DNA of 64,000 bases, from the NCBI RefSeq assembly GCF_001854605.1, contig NZ_MKJU01000035.1, forward strand, positions 1 to 64,000, in the 5' to 3' direction. Source of the stretch: Pseudoalteromonas amylolytica (GTDB lineage Bacteria; Pseudomonadota; Gammaproteobacteria; Enterobacterales; Alteromonadaceae). Of the stretch, positions 17,867 to 28,113 are shown one piece after another. Position numbers and translations under genes: made by a program. Position 1 is the first letter of the stretch, and the number at the start of each line of letters is the position of its first letter. The notes under the pieces are model-generated. The model worked only from the letters and a program-made list of their open reading frames with translations, had not been told where the DNA came from and did not search any database.

Positions 17867-18141
17867 ATTTTTGTCCTTGCTGTTGTGCTTAAGTAAAGCC
17901 TATGGAAGTGGCCCAACAATTGTAACGTCAGCTTTATGCCATCTTAACGACAAAGCTTATTTTTCAATTGGTTATAAAGTAAAACTTGCTTGTTTTTTCA
18001 TCTTCTTATATCGAGATAGTCAACCAAAAGGCAGGCTTATAAATAACCGAGTGAGCAGTGTAGCAGTCTTTCCGGTGTTCAGCACGATGGCTGAGGAGCG
18101 TTTGATTGAGCATCAATAGTATGCTCAATCAAGTTAGCACT

Positions 18142-18558
18142 TTAAAACTTGTTTTGGACCAACTTCACAGCGACCACAACCAAAGAACATATAGCGGCGC
18201 TGAGCGGAATGAGTAAAACATATGGGGAGATGAGTATCAGGCTTGATAATGGTCCGCTGGTAGCATCAATAAAATCGTGAATAAACAGAGTAAAGTATAT
18301 CAGCGTCATCTCAACAGAGGTGACGATTAAGAATGTGTAGAAGAACAACGTGCTGTATTGGTTTTGTGGCACTTTTGTACCTAGGTACAAAATAAAATAC
18401 GGCACAGCTTTGGCGGTCAAATCCATTAAAATCAGCAGAAAAATGGCATTGAGCTCGAATGTTGTTACCCCAAATAAGGCTGCTAATAAAGCAAATACAG
18501 GCGCGCTTATCAAAAGGTAAGATAAGGTGGTGAGTTCAGTGTATTTAACGATGTTCAA
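18142..18558 (-). CDS. four-helix membrane protein, unknown
   Basis: A 138-residue, very hydrophobic protein with four predicted membrane spans (about 13-35, 40-60, 70-95 and 108-133). GGAAAG lies upstream of its ATG. No family is recognised. The lipoprotein pair is divergent from it. Confidence 0.65.
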   Translation of the reverse strand: MNIVKYTELTTLSYLLISAPVFALLAALFGVTTFELNAIFLLILMDLTAKAVPYFILYLGTKVPQNQYSTLFFYTFLIVTSVEMTLIYFTLFIHDFIDATSGPLSSLILISPYVLLIPLSAAICSLVVVAVKLVQNKF

Positions 18559-18751
18559 ACTGTCTTTCCATGAGTAGTACTGAAGATGAGCTTCACTTTA
18601 AAGTAAAAACTCAAGTATGTGTACCTTTTTTATTTACTGTTAGAATGAGATCATTGTCGGAGAAGTGTCCAGCAAAACCCACCTTGAAAAGCTGAAAATT
18701 TGTACTTTAGTTAAATACACAGGATGTCTTGCAGAATATAAGGATGATTAT

Positions 18752-19963
18752 ATGAAAGCACTGTATTTAACCTTCGTTTTGGCATTGGTAGTTTTGCTAT
18801 CGGGCTGTAAAGCTTCACCAGATGTTTCGCAGACTACCTCGTATGTTGACACCAGTAAAAAGGCCAAAGAGATAGCTAAAAGCTATGTTGATATTTTAAA
18901 CACCACCTCGATGGTTGATTTGATGTTATCGGGCCAAACCTCTTTCAATCCTTGTGAGTTACCTGAGTTTCAAAAGTTGAGCCGCTGTAAGGCTAAGCAT
19001 AACGAGGATAAGGTTCAGAGTTATTATCAGTCTGTAATTGCACGAGTCGCAGCACAAAGTGAAATACCCCCAAGGGTTACTCGCGTGCCAACGTCACTGG
19101 CAGGGCCGCAGTATAAAACGAGTAAAGAGTGGCAGCTTATTGCGTTGGCCGGTGCAACCTCCAATTATTATAAGGCGTTAGAAAAGATTGCTAAGCAAGA
19201 TGGTAAAGCAAAAGTGGAAAAGCATTTTGAAACAGCCCTAAAAGAAGCTGAAAAGGTCGATAAGGTGCTTGGCTTCGTTGGGGGGCCACAGATTTTTAAA
19301 GCCATTCTAGAGGCATTCAAAGATATCGTGAGCTCAATAAATAAAGCGAAAGTGGAAAGTAAAAAACGTGATCAGATCATTGCTTTGATACAAGCCCAAA
19401 GCTGGTTGCCAAGAGTAATGTCTACACATCAAGCATGTGAGCAAAGAAACCAAGCGAGGGCGGTAAAGGGGAATGGGTTAGGGGAGCAAGAGCAGTGTGA
19501 TATCGCCAGTATTATTGGCCAATGTAAAAACATGACCGACCTTGAAGGCTTTGAAGGTGATGGCGTTAAAAAAGCGCAGTTTAAAAAAGCATGTGAAAAA
19601 CTTAAATATTACAACACCTACAGCGATGGAATTGTGGTGTCGTCTGTTACTCATGTTCACGATACGCTTGCTCAAATCGAAGCGAAGCAACAAGGTCATG
19701 AATTATCAGCACGTTTGGAGTTATTTAAACTTCAAGCGCAATTGGTCAAAAGTTTACGTGACTTTTTGGTCATGACCAAAGCTTTGGAAAGCACGATGGC
19801 AAAGGCTGCTACAGCCAATGAGAAGGCCCTCGCGTCAGCTAAAAATGGCAAATTCGATATTGCATACACCTTCAAACTACTATCGGAACTCTACAAAGGG
19901 GTTGATGAGGGCATTGAGGCGTTTGATAAAGCCACATCAAGTGACCAAAAAGCCGTTGATTGA
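18752..19963 (+). CDS. helical lipoprotein of unknown function
   Basis: About 403 residues from the ATG at 18752, which has AAGGA upstream and opens a lipoprotein signal (LLSGC lipobox, Cys about 20); an in-frame GTG at 18665 would only add a non-signal leader. The mature part is Lys/Glu/Ala-rich and almost entirely helical, with four to five cysteines (for example NPCELPEFQKLSRC). No family is recognised. The next gene follows after 43 bases on the same strand. Confidence 0.75.
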   Translation: MKALYLTFVLALVVLLSGCKASPDVSQTTSYVDTSKKAKEIAKSYVDILNTTSMVDLMLSGQTSFNPCELPEFQKLSRCKAKHNEDKVQSYYQSVIARVAAQSEIPPRVTRVPTSLAGPQYKTSKEWQLIALAGATSNYYKALEKIAKQDGKAKVEKHFETALKEAEKVDKVLGFVGGPQIFKAILEAFKDIVSSINKAKVESKKRDQIIALIQAQSWLPRVMSTHQACEQRNQARAVKGNGLGEQEQCDIASIIGQCKNMTDLEGFEGDGVKKAQFKKACEKLKYYNTYSDGIVVSSVTHVHDTLAQIEAKQQGHELSARLELFKLQAQLVKSLRDFLVMTKALESTMAKAATANEKALASAKNGKFDIAYTFKLLSELYKGVDEGIEAFDKATSSDQKAVD

Positions 19964-20006
19964 GTGCTGTTAACGGTCCAAGAATTTCAAGATAAGGATA
20001 GTTAAA

Positions 20007-20327
20007 ATGTCTATTTTAGTTTTAAGTGTCAATAACATAAACCTCATCAATGATGTGTTGTTAGCCCATGGACAACACATGTCGCACGAAGATAAGTTCA
20101 AGTACCAGTCCATGCGTGAATATCTAAAATACCTAATTACGGCAGCGTCAGTGGCTAATGATGACGATAGCCACAACCGAGAAGCCTATGCTTACGCCAA
20201 ACAGCAGGGGATGGAGTCACAAGCAGCGTTGGATAAGGTGTTGGACGACTTTAGTTTTGTCAGCAATCGCAGAGCAATGTTGGAGCTGACAGAGTTTGTG
20301 TTTACGTTGGACGCTTTTTGTGTTTAA
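20007..20327 (+). CDS. 106-residue acidic protein, unknown
   Basis: A 106-residue, acidic, probably helical cytoplasmic protein, no signal peptide, with AAGGA upstream of the ATG. It follows the helical lipoprotein by 43 bases and is probably co-transcribed. No family is recognised. Confidence 0.65.
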   Translation: MSILVLSVNNINLINDVLLAHGQHMSHEDKFKYQSMREYLKYLITAASVANDDDSHNREAYAYAKQQGMESQAALDKVLDDFSFVSNRRAMLELTEFVFTLDAFCV

Positions 20328-20604
20328 TTTTGTCATCAAGCATCTACGGCTATATTAGAGATTGTCCATGTTTTCAAAAGGTTTAATTGGATCTGAATCT
20401 TTTCGAATTCATTCAAAATTAACGCATTAACAATACAACGCTTCAAGTATCGGCGGCGTTTGCGCAGTCCGAGTACTTTGATGTATTAGCCGTGAATTTC
20501 AGGCGTAAGACCCGCTATGAAACTTTTCCTCTAGGTACTCTCGCGGTATTTTCAATTGTAAAAACGTTTGTACCAAGTCAGTGAGCTTTAGATTGGAAAA
20601 AAAC

Positions 20605-22095
20605 TTAGTTAAAAAATAACTCCCAAAATCGCTTTGCTGTGACGGATAGATCTTTAGCAGTGCTTGCTACATATCGTTTTATTTCATTTAGCTCTTTGTT
20701 GGTATACAGTTCGCCATTAAATATCACGCTATCCACTTCTTTTAGAGAAGATAAATCACTAAGTGGGTTACTGTTGAGTATGACTAAATCTGCCCGTTTT
20801 CCTATATCAACACTGCCTAATGATGCTTCCACATTAAAGTATTTTGCAGGATTTATGGTTGTTGTTCGGATGACTTCACTGTTTGATAACCCAGCTTTGG
20901 ATAGCATTTCAAGCTCATCATAAAGGCTAAAACCGGGGTAAATAAAAGCGTCAAGTGCATCGGTACCCGCAAGCAATAGCACACCATTATCTTCAGCTAA
21001 TCTGGAGAGCTTTAAACTGGTGGTGTTTAATACTGTAAGATCTTGTTTATCTTGTTCGTCGAATCCTTTTTCTGTAAGCCATGCGTACATACTCCATAAT
21101 GTGAGAGTAGTATCGTCAATATATTCATTGAGCTCACCTTTTTCGTATAATTTATGACTGATATTGATATCTTGCTGACTTGAGGCTATGTGAGTTGGCG
21201 TATAGGCAACGCCTTGTTCTTGTATCGTTTGCATGACTATCCGACATTTTTCTTCACTGTAGCTATTAACAAAGCGAACCATGACAGAGACGCGTTCTTC
21301 AAATACATCTTGATGTTCAGAGCAATGAGAGTAGAAAGCCCGATCATGCTCAATACTGTTTAGGTTCTTCAGATCAATTTTAGCCAAATCAACGTTTGCT
21401 GGGAGATGGCCAACGACAGATATGTCAGACTTTTGGGCATCGTTTAAAATCGATTGAAATTGTTGACTTGTTGTGTCGTGGTTAAGTTGTAACTTCAAAA
21501 CAGAGTCATCACGGTCTTTTAGCCAAGTTAAAGTGGATTTGATATCGCTATCTTCCAACTCCTCCATGTGAAAACTTACCTGTGTCCATGTATTTGGGCC
21601 AAGTAATGACTTACTTTCAACTGAGCGCTGCCAGTGTTTATTTGGCGCGGAACAAGTTCTACCGTCACTCCAACTGCATGTGTTACCGAGATCTCTAACG
21701 TTTAAAATGCCATTGGCGAAATAAAGCGGGTAATGCAAAACATCAGAACGGTTTATTGTATGAATATGCATATCCCACAGCGATGGCAGTATGTATTTAT
21801 TTTCACCGTCGACCTGAATGAAATCAGGGAAGTTAACGGTTATTGGGTCTGGTGATATATCAGCAATTTTTCCATTCAAAATTAATACATGATGAGACTC
21901 TTTAATATCTCCTTTCAATACATCAACTATGGAAATGTTACTAATATAAATTGGTAGGTTTTCAGCCTTCTGCTTTAGTGGCAAGGGAGTAGATGTTAAT
22001 GCGCCAAAAATAAAAAATGCACAAATAAGTAAAAACAACAGGAAGAAAATATATTTGAAGGTTTTCAAGAGAATTGGGCCCCATTTATATTGCAA
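20605..22095 (-). CDS. membrane-anchored amidohydrolase
   Basis: About 496 residues. One N-terminal membrane helix (about 12-33), then an amidohydrolase barrel: HIHT after LWDM, Lys in VLKLQ, His in VVGHLPA, SIEHD, and Asp in LLAGTDALD, all at family positions. Likely anchored in the inner membrane facing the periplasm; substrate unknown. The only workable start is TTG at 22093-22095 with no clear ribosome site, so the true N-terminus is uncertain and may be damaged. Second of three related amidohydrolases in the window. Confidence 0.8.
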   Translation of the reverse strand: MQYKWGPILLKTFKYIFFLLFLLICAFFIFGALTSTPLPLKQKAENLPIYISNISIVDVLKGDIKESHHVLILNGKIADISPDPITVNFPDFIQVDGENKYILPSLWDMHIHTINRSDVLHYPLYFANGILNVRDLGNTCSWSDGRTCSAPNKHWQRSVESKSLLGPNTWTQVSFHMEELEDSDIKSTLTWLKDRDDSVLKLQLNHDTTSQQFQSILNDAQKSDISVVGHLPANVDLAKIDLKNLNSIEHDRAFYSHCSEHQDVFEERVSVMVRFVNSYSEEKCRIVMQTIQEQGVAYTPTHIASSQQDINISHKLYEKGELNEYIDDTTLTLWSMYAWLTEKGFDEQDKQDLTVLNTTSLKLSRLAEDNGVLLLAGTDALDAFIYPGFSLYDELEMLSKAGLSNSEVIRTTTINPAKYFNVEASLGSVDIGKRADLVILNSNPLSDLSSLKEVDSVIFNGELYTNKELNEIKRYVASTAKDLSVTAKRFWELFFN

Positions 22096-22164
22096 ACGCC
22101 ATGTTGAGAGAGAAACACCACCAAACCTAACTCATTGTGCCGAAAGACTAAAAAACAATCAATT

Positions 22165-22416
22165 CTAGATTTGTTGATATACTCTAAACGGAAACGCCTT
22201 CCAGTAAGCTACATCAACGCCATCACTTTTACTATATTTTTCAAAAAGTTTTTTACGAACTTTATACATTGAAACTTCAAGGACAAAATCTGGCGTTTGG
22301 TATAAAAGCAGACAAACTTTATCTTTATCAATGCTCGTTCCATGTTCGTTTATGTCGATCAGACTCAACTGAACCCAACGCTCTAAAATGCTTATGTCCG
22401 CTATGTTCGGCGACCT
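22165..22416 (-). pseudogene. open frame without start, possible gene remnant
   Basis: An open frame of 83 codons ends in TAG at 22165-22167. It has no ATG in a useful place (a TTG at 22366-22368 is the only candidate) and no ribosome site. The sequence (for example DKDKVCLLLYQTPDFVLEV) looks protein-like rather than random. No family is recognised; probably the C-terminal stump of a lost gene. Confidence 0.35.
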
Positions 22417-22799
22417 TTACCCTGTGAGTGTTTGGCTTAAGGCGCAAGAAGCAGAGTGTTATTACTCTTATTAATCAGCGAGTTTGGTGATGTGAGCTAC
22501 CGCTTCACTTGGTTGAGCTTGTGCTCTTCAGGCTTCGTATTGTCGCTGTGCTTTGCGTTCTAACATGCATCACTCAGCGTTGTGTTGAATCACGGATTTT
22601 TTCTATGGTGAACCTATAGAGCCAATGTTTTGGTCACTTTGGCTACGCCTTACGGCTAGGTTAATATCGGTGTATGAGCACTTTTTGGTTTTGAAAAATA
22701 CGGGTACATGGGGTAAAAAAGAGTTTATTAAAAGGAATTTAAATATCCCGTAAGCCTTGCTATACCAAGCATCAAAACCAAGCATCAAATAAAAAATAA
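22417..22799. other. non-coding stretch between remnant frame and porin terminator
   Basis: No confident gene. A short minus-strand ATG frame (22603-22788) lacks a ribosome site and family features. The sequence may be decayed DNA. Confidence 0.4.
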
Positions 22800-22819
22800 G
22801 GCCAGACTTGCGTCTGGCC
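22794..22819 (-). terminator. terminator of the bet operon
   Basis: Stem GGCCAGAC (22800-22807) with GTCTGGCC (22812-22819), TTGC loop. On the minus strand it is followed by TTATTTTTT. It lies about 30 bases after the porin gene. Confidence 0.85.
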
Positions 22820-22849
22820 TTTGTTACAAGTAGTAGGAGACTTGTAAAT

Positions 22850-23548
22850 TTACAGATTGAAGGTGCGTGACACGCTCAGTACGATACGCTCATCAGCGGT
22901 ATCATAATCTAAACTGGTGTTTTCAGCCGCCACTTCAAAGTTAAAGCCTTCGTAACTGGTCTGATACGCTAGACGGTAATGGTGATAAGACTTGTCACCC
23001 GCATCCCACATATACTTTTCACCATCCAATGAGTTTGATACGTCAAAGCTGGCGCGCAGTGTATGGCCTTTGGCAATTTCTACGCTGTGAGCAACCATAG
23101 CGATGGTGTGCCCAGCACCCGTGCCGAAGTAGTCCCAGCTATACCAGAAGTTAAACTCGGTGTGACCCAATGAATTGCTATAACCAAATTTTGAGTAAAT
23201 CTCAGGGTAGTTGCCGTCGCTTGAGTTGCTGTCACCGTGGTAGGTGTAATAAGCGATACCGTAATCTACGCTCCAGTTGTCGTTTAAGGTGACGTATTTA
23301 CCAAGGTAGGCGTCCCACTCAAGGTTAGTGTCGCCACCAAAATCAACATTAGAGGCCCAAGTACCCGCATAAAGACCATCATCGAATGCATAGTCTAGGC
23401 TAGCTTGTAGGGCAGGGTCATTTTGTGTTTGGCTCACACCATTGAAGGTATAATCCGATGCCGCTGTCACGGTCGTAGACCAATTTGCCGCCGCGTGTGT
23501 TGAGGCAAGGGCAAGTGCACCAAAAAGTAATGTTCTCGTTGTTGTCAT
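22850..23548 (-). CDS. TorF-family putative outer-membrane porin
   Basis: About 232 residues from the ATG at 23546-23548 (MTTTRTLLFGALAL), chosen because it opens a signal peptide (ending AAAN) and has AAGGA upstream; a longer frame to 23617 does not. The mature part is an amphipathic beta-barrel with many aromatic girdle residues, SDYTFNGVSQTQNDPALQ near the start and a C-terminal Leu, matching the TorF putative porins. Last gene of the bet operon, so it probably passes choline or betaine through the outer membrane (inference). Confidence 0.85.
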   Translation of the reverse strand: MTTTRTLLFGALALASTHAAANWSTTVTAASDYTFNGVSQTQNDPALQASLDYAFDDGLYAGTWASNVDFGGDTNLEWDAYLGKYVTLNDNWSVDYGIAYYTYHGDSNSSDGNYPEIYSKFGYSNSLGHTEFNFWYSWDYFGTGAGHTIAMVAHSVEIAKGHTLRASFDVSNSLDGEKYMWDAGDKSYHHYRLAYQTSYEGFNFEVAAENTSLDYDTADERIVLSVSRTFNL

Positions 23549-23558
23549 GTTGAAATCC

Positions 23559-24782
23559 TTAGCTTGCAGTTTCAATTTTGCTGTAGTCAATTTTGTTGTC
23601 TTTGGGTGAGCTGTCAATTTGGCAAACGGTTTTAAACTTGCCGTAGCCGATATAGGCCGCGCAAGAGAAGAACAAGCCGATCACCAACGCGCCCACCCAC
23701 TGAATTTGTAAAAACTCAAGTTTAAACAGTAAAGTTAACAGTGATAGAGAAATAATGTTAAATAACATATAGTTACGTAGGCCCAAGCGTTTTACTGTTA
23801 GGTTTAAGTTGTCGGTATATAAGCGAATTAGTGAATCAAGTGAGTTGATCACAAATACGATGCCCACAAATACCATGGCGAAGTTTTTAATGCCCGCCGT
23901 AGGTATTCCCGCTTCATGGTAGTGATAAAGCACACTAAACCAGATAGCGATTGGAATAGATGGGAACACCAACATAGCAGCCAATACTTGATAGGTTTTG
24001 AGTCCACCCACAAAGCGAGAAGTGAACTGGCCAATCATGATGCTCCAAGCAAACCACCAGAACAGATAAAACTCATGGTAATCATTCAGTGGTAATACAA
24101 ATTCATTGATATGCGTAAAATAGTCGCCAAGTAGCGCAAACTTATTGGCAAAGCTGCTCATAGCGCTGTCGCCAAATAAAAATGCTGCACACCACATATA
24201 GGCAATTAGCGCGATAAACAACCAAGTGGTTGAAATACTCAAAAAGCGCACATACTTCAAACTGGTGCTTGAGTAAACTGCAAAGCAAATCGCCGCAAAG
24301 ACCAACAGATAGAATGTTGGAATAATCGAGCTACCATCGCCGACCTCTGGTAAATACCAAGGCAGGTTTGACAGCAGCAAGTACGCTGTAAAGGCACAGG
24401 TGCCAATAATGATCACATTATTGACTAATTTCACCCAAGTAATTTCAAAGAACTTTACTTTGGGTTCTATTACGCAGAAATAAAAGCAGGTAAGGAAATA
24501 AAATCCCCAGATTAAAAATCCCCAAAAACCAAACTCAATGGCCAGTGGATTTGCAAACGCATACTCTGGGCTTGCTTTTATGTCTGCGTAACCCGCAAAC
24601 TCAGTAAGTGGAAACATAATCAGTCCGACATCTAAGCCTGACGTAAACAAAATGGCGATAAAGGTAAAGGTTTTAACGGGTGTGACGCCAACACACTGTA
24701 AATTTCCCCATTTAAACAAAATTAAAGCAATTGCCAATAGGGTGAAAATGATACCTGCACTAAGCCATAAGGTCATTGTCAC
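23559..24782 (-). CDS. short BCCT-family transporter, probable choline uptake
   Basis: A 407-residue, ~10-span membrane protein. The segment FYLFWWFAWSIMIGQFTSR is the BCCT signature around the Trp-rich substrate site, and FTSGLDVGLIMFP lines up with the early Gly-rich BCCT motif. Usual BCCT proteins have 500-680 residues and 12 spans; this one lacks the first spans and the long C-terminal tail. GGGAGG lies upstream of the ATG. Position after betA argues for choline import. A 163-bp gap separates it from betA. Confidence 0.85.
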   Translation of the reverse strand: MTMTLWLSAGIIFTLLAIALILFKWGNLQCVGVTPVKTFTFIAILFTSGLDVGLIMFPLTEFAGYADIKASPEYAFANPLAIEFGFWGFLIWGFYFLTCFYFCVIEPKVKFFEITWVKLVNNVIIIGTCAFTAYLLLSNLPWYLPEVGDGSSIIPTFYLLVFAAICFAVYSSTSLKYVRFLSISTTWLFIALIAYMWCAAFLFGDSAMSSFANKFALLGDYFTHINEFVLPLNDYHEFYLFWWFAWSIMIGQFTSRFVGGLKTYQVLAAMLVFPSIPIAIWFSVLYHYHEAGIPTAGIKNFAMVFVGIVFVINSLDSLIRLYTDNLNLTVKRLGLRNYMLFNIISLSLLTLLFKLEFLQIQWVGALVIGLFFSCAAYIGYGKFKTVCQIDSSPKDNKIDYSKIETAS

Positions 24783-24945
24783 CCTCCCAAAATAAGTAAA
24801 AGTAACTCATTGTTTCTCCGTTTTTTTTCTTAGTCTTGCATTAATGCTTGAGGGGCGGGAAAACCTGCCCCCTTGGGATAACCAATTTATCCCGCACGCC
24901 ACTGCAAGCCCCACCTAGGTATCACTACCTAAGCGAGTGGCAAAT

Positions 24946-26613
24946 TTAGATCTCCGAACTGCGTTGTACATGTTGCCATTTGGGCTCCATATCAACCGCA
25001 GCGTTTTGGTTAGTTAAAAGTGTCTTACCCAAAATATGGTCCGCTGCTTTTTCAGCGAGCATGATTGTGGGGGCATTTAAATTTCCGTTAGGTATGGTTG
25101 GGAAGATTGACGAATCAACCACTCGTAAACTGTTGATACCATGAACTTTAGTTTGTGAATCAACCACCGCCATCTCGTCTTCACCCATTTTGCATGAACA
25201 CGAGGGGTGATATGCGCTTTCTACCGCCTGGCGCACAAAGGCATCGATTTGCTCGTCGGTTTGTATCTCTTTACCAGGTTGAATTTCATCATCGCGAAAC
25301 TCATCAAACGCACTTTGCTCAATGATCTCTCGAGTTAAGCGAACGCAGGCTCTAAAGCCTTCGATGTCTTCTTGCTCTTGTAAGTAGTTGAACAAGATTT
25401 TCGGTGGCTCATCGGGATTGCTAGACGCAATCGTGACACTACCACGGCTCTTGGGTTTGTTATGACCCACATGCACCTGAAAACCATGGCCATCAAACGC
25501 GCTCTTACCATCGTAACGAATGGCAGCCGGAAGAAAGTGGTATTGAATATCAGGCCATTCAACGCCCGGTTTAGAGCGAATAAAAGCACACGATTCAAAG
25601 TGATTGGTTGCGCCAAGGCCATCTTTTGTCAGCAACCAACGTGTGCCAATCAGACCTTTTGAAACCAGCCCTAACTTACCGTTTAGGGTAATGGGTTGCT
25701 TGCATTTGTACTGAAAGTAAAACTCCAAGTGGTCCTGCAAATTTTGGCCTACACCCGGTAGGTGGTGCTGTACTGCAACGCCTGCTTTTTCAAGCACGTT
25801 GCTATCACCAATACCAGATAGCTGTAGCAAATGAGGTGAGCCAATTGGCCCTGCGCTTAGGATCACTTCTCTGCGCGCATAGGCTTTTTGAGTCTTACCT
25901 TTGATTTTATATTCAACGCCTTGCGCTTGTTTGTTTTGCAATAAAACACGCTGTGCCTGAGCGCCTGTGATGATGGTTAAATTACTACGGCGTTTAATTG
26001 GGTCTAAATACGCACGGCTGGCTGAACAACGACGACCATTTTTAACCGTCATATGCATTGGGCCAAAGCCTTCTTGTTGCGCGGCGTTATAGTCATTGGT
26101 TTTTGCGTAACCGGCTTGCTTACCTGCTTCAATAAAGGCGCGATATAGCGGGTTGGCCATTTCATTACCGTTGTTTACACCCAACGGTCCTTCTGAACCT
26201 CGGTGTGCATTTTCACCCAGATACCAAGACTCTGCTTTTTTGAAATACGGTAGGCAAGATTGGTAATCCCAGCCTTGTGCACCGTGTTGCTGCCATTCAT
26301 CAAAATCTTTAGCATGGCCCCGTACATACACCATACCGTTGATTGAAGACGAGCCGCCTAGCACCTTACCGCGAGGGCAATGCATTTTACGGTTATCTAA
26401 GTATGGCTCTGGCTCAGTGTGAAACTGCCAAGCGTATTTGTCTGTATTCATTGGAATCGATAAGGCGGTAGGCATTTGAATAAAAATGCTTTTATCACTC
26501 CCGCCCGTTTCTAGCAGCAACACTTTGTGTTGGCCATTTTCTGTAAGTCGATTGGCCAGAACGCATCCTGCGGAGCCAGCACCAACTATGATGTAATCAT
26601 ATTTTTGGGTCAT
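24946..26613 (-). CDS. betA: choline dehydrogenase
   Basis: A 555-residue FAD-dependent GMC oxidoreductase that oxidises choline to betaine aldehyde at the membrane. The dinucleotide-binding GAGSAG (11-16) and the GMC signature region (RGKVLGGSSSINGMVYVRG) are present; His469 in YHPSCSCKMG is the active-site base region. It follows betB by 11 bases in the bet operon. Confidence 0.95.
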   Translation of the reverse strand: MTQKYDYIIVGAGSAGCVLANRLTENGQHKVLLLETGGSDKSIFIQMPTALSIPMNTDKYAWQFHTEPEPYLDNRKMHCPRGKVLGGSSSINGMVYVRGHAKDFDEWQQHGAQGWDYQSCLPYFKKAESWYLGENAHRGSEGPLGVNNGNEMANPLYRAFIEAGKQAGYAKTNDYNAAQQEGFGPMHMTVKNGRRCSASRAYLDPIKRRSNLTIITGAQAQRVLLQNKQAQGVEYKIKGKTQKAYARREVILSAGPIGSPHLLQLSGIGDSNVLEKAGVAVQHHLPGVGQNLQDHLEFYFQYKCKQPITLNGKLGLVSKGLIGTRWLLTKDGLGATNHFESCAFIRSKPGVEWPDIQYHFLPAAIRYDGKSAFDGHGFQVHVGHNKPKSRGSVTIASSNPDEPPKILFNYLQEQEDIEGFRACVRLTREIIEQSAFDEFRDDEIQPGKEIQTDEQIDAFVRQAVESAYHPSCSCKMGEDEMAVVDSQTKVHGINSLRVVDSSIFPTIPNGNLNAPTIMLAEKAADHILGKTLLTNQNAAVDMEPKWQHVQRSSEI

Positions 26614-26624
26614 GGGGTCTCCAG

Positions 26625-28112
26625 TTAAAATGGGCTTTCGATTTTATTCATACCGACGTACACCGACTTGGTTTGGGTGTACTGATCCAGCGTTTCAATG
26701 CCATTTTCTCTACCTATACCTGAGTGTTTATAGCCACCAACAGGCATTTCAGCAGGAGAGTTTCCGTACGCATTGATCCAGCAGATCCCAGCTTCAAGCT
26801 GGTGAATAACGCGATGAGCTCGTTGAATGTCTTTGGTAAATACGCCAGCAGCTAGGCCTAAGTGGGTATTGTTAGCACGTTTGATCACATCTTGTTCGTC
26901 GTCAAACACCAACACGCTCATTACAGGGCCAAAGATCTCTTCTTTGACGATGGTCATGTCGTCATGACAATCCACAAATACGGTAGGGGCAACAAAATAG
27001 CCATTAGGCGCAGATTCTGGGCTCAGAGCTTCGCCGCCAGTAAGCAAGGTCGCACCTTCTTCGATACCTTTAGCAATGTAGTTTAAAACCAATTGTTGGT
27101 GAGGTTTTGAGATCAACGCACCAAGGTTAACCTCAGGATTCAACGGATCCCCTGCAATGATATTACTTTCAGTGCGGATTTTAAGCTCGTTGATAAACGC
27201 GTCGTACACATCACGGTGTACATAAACGCGCGTACAATTGGTACAGATCTCACCTTGGGTGTAGAAGTTACCAAGCATCGCGGCGCTGACTGCTTCGGTG
27301 ATGTCGGCATCATCGAATACCAGTAAGGGGGATTTACCACCAAGTTCCATCGTTACGTCTTTGAGCGTGGTCGCTGCGCTGCTCATTACCTTTTTACCCG
27401 TTCCCACTTCGCCAGTGAATGATACTTTTTCAATATCCGCGTGGCCGGTTAGCCATTGACCCACTTCAGCGGCACCTTGAACGACGTTGAATACGCCCTC
27501 AGGTACACCTGCTTCGATAAATATTTCAGCAAGCTTCAACGCGCCTAGTGGCGTTTCTTCAGAGGGTTTAAAAATTAAAACGTTTCCAGCGGCAAGGGCA
27601 GGGCCTGATTTCCAACAAGCAATTTGCAGTGGGTAGTTCCATGCACCAATGCCTGCGCAGATCCCAAGTGGTTCCTTACGCGTGTAATAAAAGTCACTGC
27701 CAACCATTTGCTGCTGGCCAACTTGTGCAGGCGCAAGACCCGCAAAATATTCGATTACATCGGCACCGGTTTGTACATCGACACATTCAGCTTCTTGCCA
27801 AGGCTTACCGGTATCAAGCACTTCAACTTTGGCCAACTCATCGTTACGTGCTCGCAATAGCGCCACGGCTTTTAATAAAATGCGGCTACGTTCAACTGGG
27901 GTCATTGCTGACCAAATAGCAAAGCCTTGCTTAGCACTTTCAATTGCTGCACTTTGGATTGACTCATCAGCAACCTCAACGTGGTAAATCACTTCGTCGG
28001 TGGCAGGGTTTTTAACTGCAAAGTTTTCACCACTTTGGTTTGCCATGTAGCGACCGTGGATAAAGTTTTGATAAACAGGCACATTGCTATTTTGGCTGTT
28101 CGTTGTCGTCAT
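26625..28112 (-). CDS. betB: betaine-aldehyde dehydrogenase
   Basis: About 495 residues; oxidises betaine aldehyde to glycine betaine with NAD(P). It has the aldehyde-dehydrogenase Glu in TMELGGKSP and the catalytic Cys in GEICTNCTRVYV. The ATG at 28110-28112 (MTTTNSQ) is chosen because GGAG lies 6 bases upstream; an ATG at 28122-28124 has none and would overlap betI. Second gene of betIBA. Confidence 0.95.
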   Translation of the reverse strand: MTTTNSQNSNVPVYQNFIHGRYMANQSGENFAVKNPATDEVIYHVEVADESIQSAAIESAKQGFAIWSAMTPVERSRILLKAVALLRARNDELAKVEVLDTGKPWQEAECVDVQTGADVIEYFAGLAPAQVGQQQMVGSDFYYTRKEPLGICAGIGAWNYPLQIACWKSGPALAAGNVLIFKPSEETPLGALKLAEIFIEAGVPEGVFNVVQGAAEVGQWLTGHADIEKVSFTGEVGTGKKVMSSAATTLKDVTMELGGKSPLLVFDDADITEAVSAAMLGNFYTQGEICTNCTRVYVHRDVYDAFINELKIRTESNIIAGDPLNPEVNLGALISKPHQQLVLNYIAKGIEEGATLLTGGEALSPESAPNGYFVAPTVFVDCHDDMTIVKEEIFGPVMSVLVFDDEQDVIKRANNTHLGLAAGVFTKDIQRAHRVIHQLEAGICWINAYGNSPAEMPVGGYKHSGIGRENGIETLDQYTQTKSVYVGMNKIESPF

Positions 28113-28113
28113 A

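Noticed and set aside
17871..18119. 82-codon plus-strand frame
   Set aside because: No ribosome site or family; no recognisable domains.
22175..22188. 14-base sequence TGATATACTCTAAA repeated at 29048-29061
   Set aside because: Several pairs of 14-mers are expected by chance in a 64-kb window; flanks match poorly.
24852..24871. GGGGCGGG/CCTGCCCC hairpin between betA and the BCCT gene
   Set aside because: A strong stem, but no T run on the minus strand; more likely an RNA-stability hairpin than a terminator, and not proven.
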